A DNA stretch of 14,451 nucleotides from Opitutaceae bacterium (lineage in GTDB: Bacteria > Verrucomicrobiota > Verrucomicrobiia > Opitutales > Opitutaceae). Positions 1-7,339 of the stretch are shown here, piece by piece. Each line of letters starts with the position of its first letter. Position 1 is the stretch's first letter. The position numbers and the translations under genes are program-made. The notes beneath the pieces were generated by a model that did not search any database, was not told the DNA's origin, and saw only the letters and a program-made list of their open reading frames with translations. Location: the NCBI GenBank assembly GCA_005786775.1, contig SYDD01000230.1:1-14451 (forward strand), given 5' to 3'.

Positions 1-660
1 AACGGCACCACTGGCGCCAATGAAGACGGTTTTCATCTCCGCCACGTGAACGTGGCGCGCGACCTCGCCATCACCCGCTTCGGCGACTTCCGCCGGGTGC
101 GGCCGGGGGAGCCTGACCCGCGTTCCGGCCAGCCACTCCAGGTCCGTCGTGGCATCGAGGTCGGCCATATCTTCAAACTGGGTACAAAATACTCCGAAAA
201 GTTCGGCGCCGTCTTCACCGACGACCAGAAGCAGTCGCATCCGATGGTGATGGGCTGCTATGGGATTGGGATCAGCCGCACCCTGCAGGCCGTAATCGAA
301 CAGAGCCACGACGCGGACGGCATCCGCTGGCCCTGGAACTGCGCGCCCTTCCAAGTGCTCGTCTGCGTGTTGGACCCACAGCTGCCCGAGGCCATGGAGC
401 TGGCGACCCGCCTGGGCGCCGCCGCGGAGACGGCCGGGGCAGACGTGCTCATTGACGACCGCGCCGAGCGACCGGGCGTTAAGTTCAAGGACGCCGACCT
501 GATCGGCATCCCGCTGCGCCTCACCATCGGCGGCAAGGGCCTCAAGGAAGGGGTGATCGAGCTAAAGTGGCGCCACGTTAAGGACGTCGTCAAGGTGCCG
601 CTCGCCGAGGCGGAGGCCCGCGTCGCGGCCGCGGTGGTCGAGGCGCGGGCGGCGGCCTAA
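1..660 (+). CDS. proS: Prolyl-tRNA synthetase, C-terminal part (5' end outside window)
   Basis: This is the last 219 residues of a bacterial-type class II prolyl-tRNA synthetase, which charges tRNA-Pro with proline in the cytoplasm. The frame is open from base 1, so the N-terminal catalytic motifs 1 and 2 and most of any editing domain lie upstream. Seen directly: the family signature RGIEVGHIFKLGTKYSE, then class II motif 3 as GCYGIGISRTL (visible residues 85-95, with the ATP-binding Arg at 93). The anticodon-binding domain follows from about visible residue 115 (APFQVLVCVL), with the conserved stretch DRAERPGVKFKDADLIGIP. The segment before RGIEVGH reads DPRSGQPL where many relatives have a Cys-x-x-Cys pair, so that optional metal site is absent. 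The gene ends 16 bp before priA on the same strand, so the two may be co-transcribed. Assignment is secure; only the length is unknown. Confidence 0.96.
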   Translation, partial: NGTTGANEDGFHLRHVNVARDLAITRFGDFRRVRPGEPDPRSGQPLQVRRGIEVGHIFKLGTKYSEKFGAVFTDDQKQSHPMVMGCYGIGISRTLQAVIEQSHDADGIRWPWNCAPFQVLVCVLDPQLPEAMELATRLGAAAETAGADVLIDDRAERPGVKFKDADLIGIPLRLTIGGKGLKEGVIELKWRHVKDVVKVPLAEAEARVAAAVVEARAAA

Positions 661-676
661 GCGTCGTCCGCCCGAG

Positions 677-2914
677 ATGATCGTCGGCGTCCACCCGCTC
701 GCGGGATTCGACAAGGTCCTCCACTACCGCGTTCCCCCAGCGCTCGCCGGCGCAGTGGAGGTGGGGTCGCTGGTGCGGATGCCGATTCTGGGTGGCGTAC
801 GGCTTGGGCTTGTGGGGGAAGTTGGTCCGCCCACGAATTTCCCGGTCGAGCGTCTGAAGGCGCTTGCCGATGTGGTCTATCCATTCCCGGCCCTCACACC
901 CGAGTTGCTGCAGCTCGCGCGCTGGATGGCGCGCTACTATGCCTGCGGCGTCGACGCGATTATTGAGACGATGATCCCGGTTGCCGTACGCCGGGGTGCG
1001 GCGGTTAAGCAGGAGCGGCTCCTCGCTGTCACGCGGGCCTTGTCGGAAACAGATCTCGAACGCCTTACGGCTCGCGCGCCGCAGCAGGCGCGGCTCTACC
1101 GGTTCCTCGTGGAGCAGGTTCGGCCGCAGCCGAAGGGACTCGTCCTGCGCCGGCTGGGCATCGGGCCCTCCTCCGTGACCGGACTCCTGCGCGCCGGGGT
1201 CCTACGGGAGGAGTCGCGCCGCGTCGAGCGGGTGGCCTATGCGGATGGCCATGCGGGCGGGGAACTAGTGGCCGCCCAGCCGCACGCCCTTAACCCGGAG
1301 CAGCAAGCGGCAGTCGACCAACTGACGAAGGACTTGGGCGCGGATACTTTCAGCGTGTCGCTCCTGCTCGGCGTCACGGGCTCGGGCAAGACGGAGGTCT
1401 ACCTGAGGGCAATCGACGAGGCGCTGCGGGCGGGGGGTGGGGTGGTGTTCCTCGTACCTGAGGTCGCACTCACTCCGCAGACCGTGGCGAGGCTGCGCTC
1501 CCGGCTGGAGGCGATCGCTGGCGGGGAGCGGTGCGTGGTCTGGCATAGCCACCTTAGCGAGGGGGAGCGCCTCGATGGATGGCTCGCGCTGGCCACCGGG
1601 GAGGCGCGAGTGGTGGTCGGGGCGCGCTCGGCGGTCTTCGCCCCGGTACGGAACCTGCGGCTCGTCGTCGTCGACGAGGAGCACGAGCCGGCTTATAAGC
1701 AGGACGAAACGCCGCGTTACCACGGACGCGATGTCGCAGTGATGCGGGCGAAGCTGGCCGGCGCGCTCTGCTTGCTCGGCTCCGCGACTCCCTCGCTCGA
1801 GAGCTTCACCAACGTGGAGGCGGGCAAGTACCGGCTACTGCAGCTGACCCAGCGGGTGGATGCCCGCCAGTTGCCTTACATTGACGTCGTGGACTTGCGG
1901 ATCGAGGCAGCGAAGCAGCGGAGTCTGCCCGCGCTCTCCGGCAAGCTGGTGCGCGCGATCCACGCGCGGCTGGAACGCCGCGAGCAAACCATTCTCTTCA
2001 TCAATCGCCGCGGCTACTCGTCGTCGCTACTCTGCCGCCAGTGCGGTCACGTTGAGGGGTGTCCGCACTGCAGTATTGCGATGACCTTCCACCGCACGGA
2101 TGACACCCTTCGCTGTCATCTTTGCGGCCATCAGCGCCCCGCGCCGGCCGCCTGCACCCAGTGCCGGGCGCCCGACATTCGCTGGCGCGGGCTCGGCACG
2201 CAGCGCGTCGAGGAGGCCGTGCGGCGGGTGGCCCCCGGGGCGCGGGTGGAACGGATGGATACCGACACAATGGTACGGAAGAACCGTTTCCGTGAGGTGC
2301 TGGCTGAGTTCCGGGCCGGGCGCATCGACATCCTGATCGGCACGCAGATGATCGGGAAGGGGCTGGATTTCCCCAACGTCACCTTGGTCGGGCTGGTGGA
2401 CGCCGACATCTCGATGCACGTGCCGGACTTTCGGGCCAACGAGCGGACGTTTCAGCTCCTGGTGCAGGTGGCCGGGCGCGCGGGACGTGGCGACCGGGCA
2501 GGGGAGGTGATCGTACAGACCTTCACGCCGCAATCCGAGGCGATCCAATTCTCGCGCCGCGCGGATTACGCGGGGTTCGCGGCCGTCGAGCTAAAGCTGC
2601 GTCGCGACTTCCGCTACCCCCCGTACCGTCACTTAATCCAGCACCTCTTCCGGGGGCCGAACTCCGACAAGCTCCGGTTTTACGCGGAGCAATGGACGCG
2701 CCTCGTCGAGAAGGAGCTGGGTGACCGCGTGGAGCTCCGGGGCCCGTCCGCGGCCCCGATTGAGAAGATCAAGGACGAGTACCGCTGGCAGCTCTGGTAT
2801 TTTACCGCTGCGGTGTCGCGGGTGGTCCCCGAGCTCGAGCGACTCCGCGCCGCCTTCGCATGGGCGGACGACATTACGCAGGTGCTCGACGTCGATCCCG
2901 TCAGCCTCGGTTAA
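677..2914 (+). CDS. priA: Primosomal protein N' (PriA), replication-restart DNA helicase
   Basis: PriA is a 3'-5' superfamily 2 helicase that recognises abandoned replication forks and reloads the replisome. The 745-residue product has the usual length and layout. An N-terminal 3'-DNA-binding and winged-helix region covers about residues 1-200. The helicase core has Walker A GVTGSGKT at 232-239, Walker B DEEH at 333-336 and the SAT-type motif LLGSATPSLES. The zinc-binding insert has all eight cysteines in pairs (C453/C456, C462/C465, C480/C483, C493/C496). The second RecA lobe carries IGTQMIGKGLDFP and motif VI QVAGRAGR at 597-604. The ATG at 677 is the first in frame after proS and gives a normal N-terminus (MIVGVHPL, then FDKVLHYRVP). 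No Shine-Dalgarno sequence precedes it. Everything needed for activity appears intact. Confidence 0.97.
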   Translation: MIVGVHPLAGFDKVLHYRVPPALAGAVEVGSLVRMPILGGVRLGLVGEVGPPTNFPVERLKALADVVYPFPALTPELLQLARWMARYYACGVDAIIETMIPVAVRRGAAVKQERLLAVTRALSETDLERLTARAPQQARLYRFLVEQVRPQPKGLVLRRLGIGPSSVTGLLRAGVLREESRRVERVAYADGHAGGELVAAQPHALNPEQQAAVDQLTKDLGADTFSVSLLLGVTGSGKTEVYLRAIDEALRAGGGVVFLVPEVALTPQTVARLRSRLEAIAGGERCVVWHSHLSEGERLDGWLALATGEARVVVGARSAVFAPVRNLRLVVVDEEHEPAYKQDETPRYHGRDVAVMRAKLAGALCLLGSATPSLESFTNVEAGKYRLLQLTQRVDARQLPYIDVVDLRIEAAKQRSLPALSGKLVRAIHARLERREQTILFINRRGYSSSLLCRQCGHVEGCPHCSIAMTFHRTDDTLRCHLCGHQRPAPAACTQCRAPDIRWRGLGTQRVEEAVRRVAPGARVERMDTDTMVRKNRFREVLAEFRAGRIDILIGTQMIGKGLDFPNVTLVGLVDADISMHVPDFRANERTFQLLVQVAGRAGRGDRAGEVIVQTFTPQSEAIQFSRRADYAGFAAVELKLRRDFRYPPYRHLIQHLFRGPNSDKLRFYAEQWTRLVEKELGDRVELRGPSAAPIEKIKDEYRWQLWYFTAAVSRVVPELERLRAAFAWADDITQVLDVDPVSLG

Positions 2915-2973
2915 ACGGCCGGAGTTCCGAGTCCGGTGTTGTGTCCCGGGCGCGGGCCGGGCATCTCCCCGGC

Positions 2974-2994
2974 GGCGCCCAGTCGGCGCCTTTT
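2974..2994 (+). terminator. Possible rho-independent terminator between priA and mpl
   Basis: Two copies of GGCGCC (2974-2979 and 2985-2990) can pair across the 5-base spacer CAGTC and are followed by TTTT at 2991-2994. This is a short but GC-only stem with a brief T run. The 94-bp gap also holds two weaker hairpins: CCGGA/TCCGG at 2919-2936, just after the priA stop, and CCGGG/CCCGG at 2957-2972. It is the longest gap between neighbouring + strand genes here, so an end of the proS-priA transcript is plausible. The T run is short and overlaps the mpl leader, so this is only a candidate. Confidence 0.35.
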
Positions 2995-3008
2995 CCCTTC
3001 CGCCTTCG

Positions 3009-4436
3009 ATGAAGATCTATTTCCTGGGCATCTGCGGCACCGCGATGGGCAACGCCGCGCTGTTGGCCCGCGCCGCCGGACATGAGGTGTCGGGCGTGGA
3101 CACTGGGGTCTACCCGCCAATGAGCACCGTGCTCGCCGAAGCGGATATCACCGTCCACCCCGGCTACGACCCGATCCGATTGGAGCGCCTAGCCCCCGAC
3201 CTCGTGGTGGTGGGGAACGCGATGTCGCGCGGCAACTCCGAGGTGGAGTGGCTACTGGAGACCCGCGCGCTTCCGTTTACCTCCCTCCCGGCGCTCCTCC
3301 ACGACACCGTGCTCCGTCACCGCCGGAACATCGTGGTCTGCGGCACCCACGGCAAAACTACCACTACCGCCCTCTGCGCGTACTTGCTCCAGGCGGCGGG
3401 CGCCGATCCCGGATTCCTCATCGGCGGCGTGCCACAGGATCCGCCCTGCGGCGCCCAGCTCGGACGGCCCGCGGCCCCGTTCGTCATCGAAGGGGACGAG
3501 TATGACAGCGCCTTTTTCGATAAGCGCAGCAAGTTCATCCATTACGCGCCTCACGTAGCCGTGTTGAACAACCTGGAGTTCGACCACGCCGATATTTTTC
3601 GCGACCTGGCCGATGTTCAGCGGTCGTTTACGCATCTCATGCGCATCGTCCCGCGCAACGGCTGGATCGTGCTCAACGGGGATGATCCCAACCTCGCCGC
3701 TCTCGGCCCGACGCCGTGGACGCGTCAGGTGCGGGTCGGCCGCGGGGCAGATAACGACGTGGTGCTCTCGGACTTCGCGGAGACGCCGTCTGGGGCCTCG
3801 TTCCGCCTTTCATGGCTTGGTCGACCATGGGCCCGGGTGGCTTGGGGCTTGAGCGGGGAATTCAACGCCCGCAACGCCGCGATGGCCGCGACGGCCGCCG
3901 CGCTCGTGCTGCGGCCGGAGGATCCCGCGGGCCTAGACCTCGGCGCGCTCGCCGCCTTCCGGGGGGTTCGTCGCCGGCAGGAAATCCGTCTCGCCGTGGC
4001 GGGCCTCACGGTGATCGAGGACTTCGGCCATCATCCGACGGCCCTCGCCGCAACGCTGGATTCTCTGCGCGCCCGCCACCCGAGCGCCCGCCTCACGGCG
4101 GTGTTCGAGGCCCGGAGTAACACCGCCCGGACAAAGCGGATGCAGGACGCCTTCACGGATGCGTTGGCGCGAGCCGACGCTGCGTTCATCGGCCCGGTCA
4201 GCCGGGCCGATCGGGTGCCGCCCGCCGAACGTTTCGCCCCCGAGGAGGTCGTCGCTGCCCTCAGCTCGCGCGGCCGGGCTGCGGTGACTGCGCCGACCAA
4301 CGCGGACCTCCTCTCGCGGCTGACGGAAGCGGTTCCTCCGGGGCGGGCGCGGCCGGAGGTCGTCGTCTTCTTTACGAACGGCAGCTTCGACGGGATCATT
4401 GACGGCTTTGTCGCTGCGGCCCGCCGCGCTGGGTGA
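3009..4436 (+). CDS. mpl: UDP-N-acetylmuramate:L-alanyl-gamma-D-glutamyl-meso-diaminopimelate ligase (Mpl)
   Basis: Mpl recycles peptidoglycan: it attaches the tripeptide L-Ala-gamma-D-Glu-meso-DAP, recovered from wall turnover, to UDP-MurNAc using ATP. The 475-residue product is a complete Mur ligase. It has an N-terminal Rossmann motif GICGTAMG (7-14), the ATP-binding loop GTHGKTTTT (112-120), the central-domain EGDEYDSAFFDKRSKF (161-176), LNNLEFDHADIF, and DFGHHPT in the C-terminal domain (338-344). EGDEYDSAFFDKRSKF and the C-terminal FTNGSFDGI fit Mpl rather than MurC. The frame stays open upstream to 2721, inside priA, but only the ATG at 3009 puts the Rossmann motif at the N-terminus. 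The leader is pyrimidine-rich with no Shine-Dalgarno. It implies DAP-type peptidoglycan and a recycling route in this organism. Confidence 0.94.
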   Translation: MKIYFLGICGTAMGNAALLARAAGHEVSGVDTGVYPPMSTVLAEADITVHPGYDPIRLERLAPDLVVVGNAMSRGNSEVEWLLETRALPFTSLPALLHDTVLRHRRNIVVCGTHGKTTTTALCAYLLQAAGADPGFLIGGVPQDPPCGAQLGRPAAPFVIEGDEYDSAFFDKRSKFIHYAPHVAVLNNLEFDHADIFRDLADVQRSFTHLMRIVPRNGWIVLNGDDPNLAALGPTPWTRQVRVGRGADNDVVLSDFAETPSGASFRLSWLGRPWARVAWGLSGEFNARNAAMAATAAALVLRPEDPAGLDLGALAAFRGVRRRQEIRLAVAGLTVIEDFGHHPTALAATLDSLRARHPSARLTAVFEARSNTARTKRMQDAFTDALARADAAFIGPVSRADRVPPAERFAPEEVVAALSSRGRAAVTAPTNADLLSRLTEAVPPGRARPEVVVFFTNGSFDGIIDGFVAAARRAG

Positions 4437-4463
4437 ATGGGGAGTTGCCGCTTGCGTCGCCGG

Positions 4464-4482
4464 GGACGATAGCCGTCCTTTT
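4464..4482 (+). terminator. Weak hairpin plus T run between mpl and the protease gene
   Basis: GGACG (4464-4468) can pair with CGTCC (4474-4478) over a 5-base loop, and TTTT follows at 4479-4482. The stem is only 5 bp, extendable by G-T pairs. It lies in the 61-bp gap after the mpl stop. It could be a weak or partial terminator, or it could be chance in a G+C-rich gap. Confidence 0.2.
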
Positions 4483-4497
4483 GGGCTCATCCGTCCT

Positions 4498-6567
4498 ATG
4501 ACGTCCCGTCTCCTCCCCGGCTGTGCCACCCTGCTCCGCCGTTGGTCGGCGCTCCCCCTGCTCGCCATCCTGCTCTTTCCGCTGCCGTTGCGGTGTGCCG
4601 TCGCGCCGGAGGAAAGAGATCCGATGTTGGCCCGGGTCTTCCCTTCGATCGTCCGGATTGAGGCCATCCGGCTCCGGCCGACCGACGGACGCCTCACCAA
4701 GGAGTGGTCGGGCGGTAGCGGGGTGGTAATCTCGGCGGAAGGGCACGTGCTCACTAACTGCCACGTCACCGAGGACGGCGACTTTTTCCGTGGTTACCTG
4801 CACGACGGATCCCAGCTTGAGGCGGTGCTGGTGGGGCAGGACCCTCTGACCGACCTGGCGGTCATCCGCTTGAATCTCGCGCAGCGAGCCGCGGGGACGC
4901 CGTCGCTGCCGGTGGCGCGGTTTGGGGATTCCGAGGCGCTGCGCGTCGGGGAAGAGGTCTTCGCCCTCGGCAGTCCCGGCTTTCTCGCTCAGTCCGTAAC
5001 GCAGGGCGTGGTGTCCAATCCCTCGCTCGTCCTGCCCGAGCAGACCGTGGGCAAGATGATGTTACGGGGGGAAGATGTGGGGCAGTTTGTGCGGTGGGTG
5101 CTGCATGACGCGCGGATCTTTGGGGGCAACAGCGGGGGTCCTTTGGTGAACACTCGCGGCGAGGTCGTGGGCATTAACGAGATTGGGGTGGTCGGACTCA
5201 GCGGGGCGATCCCCAGCAACCTAGCGCGGGAGGTGGCCCGGCAATTGATGACGACGGGCAAGGTGGTGCGCGGCTGGAGCGGCCTGACCGTGCAGCGCCG
5301 ATTGGAGGCCTCGGGCAAGGGGACGGGCGTAGTGGTGGGCGATGTCGCCGAGGGTTCGCCAGCCGCCGCCGCCGGGTTCCAGCCGGGAGACCTGATTCTG
5401 GCCTGCGACGGCCAGGCGATCGAGGGCGCCGAGGAGAAGGCGGTGGCCCATTTTCACCGGCTGGAGGCCAGTCAGATGCCCGGTGATGAGCTCGAAATCC
5501 GCCTGGTCCGAAACGGTACGGAAGCGACGCGGCGCGTGCACCTCGTGGCCCGCGAGGCGGCACGGGCCGATGACGTGGAGTTCCGGACCTGGGGCGCGGT
5601 GATGCGCGACCTCACCCAGCGCATCTCGCGCCTCGAGCGGCTACCGGACACCCGCGGCGTCTGGCTGGAGAATGTGCGTCCGGCCGGCCCCGCCGGGCAG
5701 GCGGAGCCCGTGCTGCGGCGCGGGGACGTTTTGATCGCGGTTGAAGGGCGCCCTATAGAAGGCGAAGCGGAGCTGCGGCGGCTGACCGATGACTTGCTGC
5801 GCGACGCCCCTAAGGGCGTGCGAACCGTACTGGCGGAGGTCCGGCGGGACGGCGCGCGGCTGAGCTCGGTGGTGGAGCTCCGGACGGCGAGTGAGCGTAA
5901 TTTCCCGCCGCAGGCCCGGAAGGCGTGGCTGGGCGTCTCTTCCCAGCCGTTGACCCCCAAGCTCTCGGCCCGTCTCGGCATCAAAGCAGAGGGGGGCGCG
6001 CGGCTTACGCGCGTTTACCCGGGTACGCAGGCGGAGACTGGCGGCCTTCAGGTCGGCGATGTTCTGCTCGCCCTCGACGGCACGCCGGTCGCGGCCCGCC
6101 GCCCGGAGGACACTGACGTGCTGGCCCGCCAGATCCGGCAATATCGGGCTGGAACCGCGGTAAAGGTTTCCCTGTGGCGAGAGGGCGCTCCGCGCGAGCT
6201 CTCGCTCGTGTTGGAGGAGCAGCCGGTCCCGGCAGCTGAGATGGCCTGGTGGGAGGACGTGCAGCTCGAATTTTCCGCGCGCGAACTCGCGTTTGACGAC
6301 CGTATCCGCCTTCAGCTCACCCCTGCTCAGACTGGGGCACTGGTCGAGAGCGCGATCCCCGCGGGTTGGGCGGCCTTGGCCGGGCTGCGCGCCGATGACC
6401 TGATCGAGGCAGCCGATAGCCGGACCGTGACCTCCCTGGCGGAACTTCGGGCCTCGCGGGCCTTCGCCGTGGACGCCAAGCGGGAGTGGTGGGTACTGCG
6501 CGTGCGTCGCCGCGGTCAGACCCTGCTCGTCGAGATCAGTCTCAAACCGGCCCTTTCTCCCCGATGA
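4498..6567 (+). CDS. Exported trypsin-like serine protease with four PDZ or PDZ-like domains (HtrA/Deg-like)
   Basis: The start at ATG 4498 gives 689 residues and places a signal peptide at the N-terminus: RR, then the hydrophobic stretch ALPLLAILLFPLPL. The frame is open further upstream but would overlap mpl and bury this signal. The protease domain has a full catalytic triad: H89 in LTNCHVTED, D119 in DPLTDLAVI and S212 in GGNSGGPLVN. PDZ-like regions follow at about 259-348, 387-462, 475-575 and 596-689, each with a hydrophobic carboxylate-loop region and a GDxI/L- or DDLI-type turn; the second and fourth are the most degenerate. HtrA/Deg proteases degrade or refold misfolded envelope proteins and usually carry one or two PDZ domains, so four is unusual. 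The stop overlaps the next start (ATGA), linking it to the pseudoprotease that follows. Export and protease fold are well supported; substrates are unknown. Confidence 0.88.
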   Translation: MTSRLLPGCATLLRRWSALPLLAILLFPLPLRCAVAPEERDPMLARVFPSIVRIEAIRLRPTDGRLTKEWSGGSGVVISAEGHVLTNCHVTEDGDFFRGYLHDGSQLEAVLVGQDPLTDLAVIRLNLAQRAAGTPSLPVARFGDSEALRVGEEVFALGSPGFLAQSVTQGVVSNPSLVLPEQTVGKMMLRGEDVGQFVRWVLHDARIFGGNSGGPLVNTRGEVVGINEIGVVGLSGAIPSNLAREVARQLMTTGKVVRGWSGLTVQRRLEASGKGTGVVVGDVAEGSPAAAAGFQPGDLILACDGQAIEGAEEKAVAHFHRLEASQMPGDELEIRLVRNGTEATRRVHLVAREAARADDVEFRTWGAVMRDLTQRISRLERLPDTRGVWLENVRPAGPAGQAEPVLRRGDVLIAVEGRPIEGEAELRRLTDDLLRDAPKGVRTVLAEVRRDGARLSSVVELRTASERNFPPQARKAWLGVSSQPLTPKLSARLGIKAEGGARLTRVYPGTQAETGGLQVGDVLLALDGTPVAARRPEDTDVLARQIRQYRAGTAVKVSLWREGAPRELSLVLEEQPVPAAEMAWWEDVQLEFSARELAFDDRIRLQLTPAQTGALVESAIPAGWAALAGLRADDLIEAADSRTVTSLAELRASRAFAVDAKREWWVLRVRRRGQTLLVEISLKPALSPR

Positions 6568-7331
6568 ATCTTCCTACTCGAGCCTCCCTGCTGCTTGTTG
6601 CCGCCCTATTGGCCCCGGTTCCCGCCTCCGCGGCCCCTGGGGTGGCTGCCGAGCTGGTGCGGCGCTACGCGGACGCCATCGTGGGCGTCGAGCTTGTTGT
6701 GACCGTGAAAGTGAAGATGGGCGACCGTGAGATGCCGCCGCGCGAGCAACGGATCGAGGTCAACGGCACCGTGGTGACGCCGGAGGGCCTGACGGTGACC
6801 AGCCTCGCGGGGGTCGATCCGCAGGTGCAGTTCGACGCGATGCGCGCCGCGGGCATGGGCTCGCGGGGCGCGGAGCTGGTAGGCGCTGATTTCAAGGAGG
6901 TGAAGCTGCGGCTCGCGGATGGCCAGGAGTTGCCCGCTCGATTTGTCCTAAAGGACGCGGACCTCGACCTTGCGTTTATGGCGCCGGAGGAACCGGCCGC
7001 CGGGCGCAAGTTCCCCCACGTCGTATTGGGTGAGGCGGTGAAGGGTGAACTGCTCGGGACCTTCTATTACGTCGCCCGCGCCTCCAAGGCGCTGCAACGC
7101 GTGCCGCTCGTGCGTTCGAGCGAGGTGATGGGCGTGGTCGAGAAACCGCGACGCCTCTATCTGCTTTCGGAGCAGGCGGCGGGCAGCCCGATGTTTGACG
7201 GGAGCGGACGGCTGCTGGGCATTTCGCTGCAGCACTTCGCCAATGGTCGGCCTACGGGAACCGTGGTGCTGCCGGCGGGGGACATCGCGGACATCGCGCG
7301 GCAGGCCTCCGCGGCGATGACGCCGCGCTGA
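6564..7331 (+). CDS. Exported trypsin-fold protein lacking catalytic His and Ser (pseudoprotease)
   Basis: The 255-residue product starts at an ATG overlapping the stop of the preceding protease gene (ATGA, 6564-6567), an arrangement typical of translational coupling. It has a signal peptide (LLLVAALLAPVPASAA, likely cut after ASA). The mature part follows the plan of a trypsin-like Deg protease. EGLTVTSLAGV (A82/G83) stands where active enzymes have TNxHV. DADLDLAFM keeps the Asp (D135). QAAGSPMFDGSGRLLGI (A206) stands where active enzymes have GNSGGPLVN. His and Ser are therefore replaced while the scaffold and the Asp region remain. No PDZ domain is present. I infer a regulatory or scaffolding subunit of the upstream protease, or a peptide-binding protein. 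A remote, inactive relative with no partner role is the alternative. Confidence 0.75.
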   Translation: MNLPTRASLLLVAALLAPVPASAAPGVAAELVRRYADAIVGVELVVTVKVKMGDREMPPREQRIEVNGTVVTPEGLTVTSLAGVDPQVQFDAMRAAGMGSRGAELVGADFKEVKLRLADGQELPARFVLKDADLDLAFMAPEEPAAGRKFPHVVLGEAVKGELLGTFYYVARASKALQRVPLVRSSEVMGVVEKPRRLYLLSEQAAGSPMFDGSGRLLGISLQHFANGRPTGTVVLPAGDIADIARQASAAMTPR

Positions 7332-7339
7332 GCTCAGCG
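7326..7339. other. Perfect 14-bp palindrome spanning two convergent stop codons
   Basis: CGCTGAGCTCAGCG is its own reverse complement. It contains the TGA of the + strand pseudoprotease gene (7329-7331) and the TGA of purA on the other strand (7334-7336), with only GC between them. No T tract flanks it on either strand, so it is not a standard bidirectional terminator. It leaves both transcripts running into each other's 3' end. Confidence 0.7.

Noticed and set aside
2721..3008. N-terminal extension of Mpl into priA
   Set aside because: The Rossmann motif follows directly after the ATG at 3009; the extension is Arg/Ser-rich and lies in the shifted frame of priA.
4498..4620. Lipoprotein signal in the protease
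   Set aside because: The only candidate cysteine follows PLR, which does not fit a lipobox; an ordinary signal peptide is more likely.
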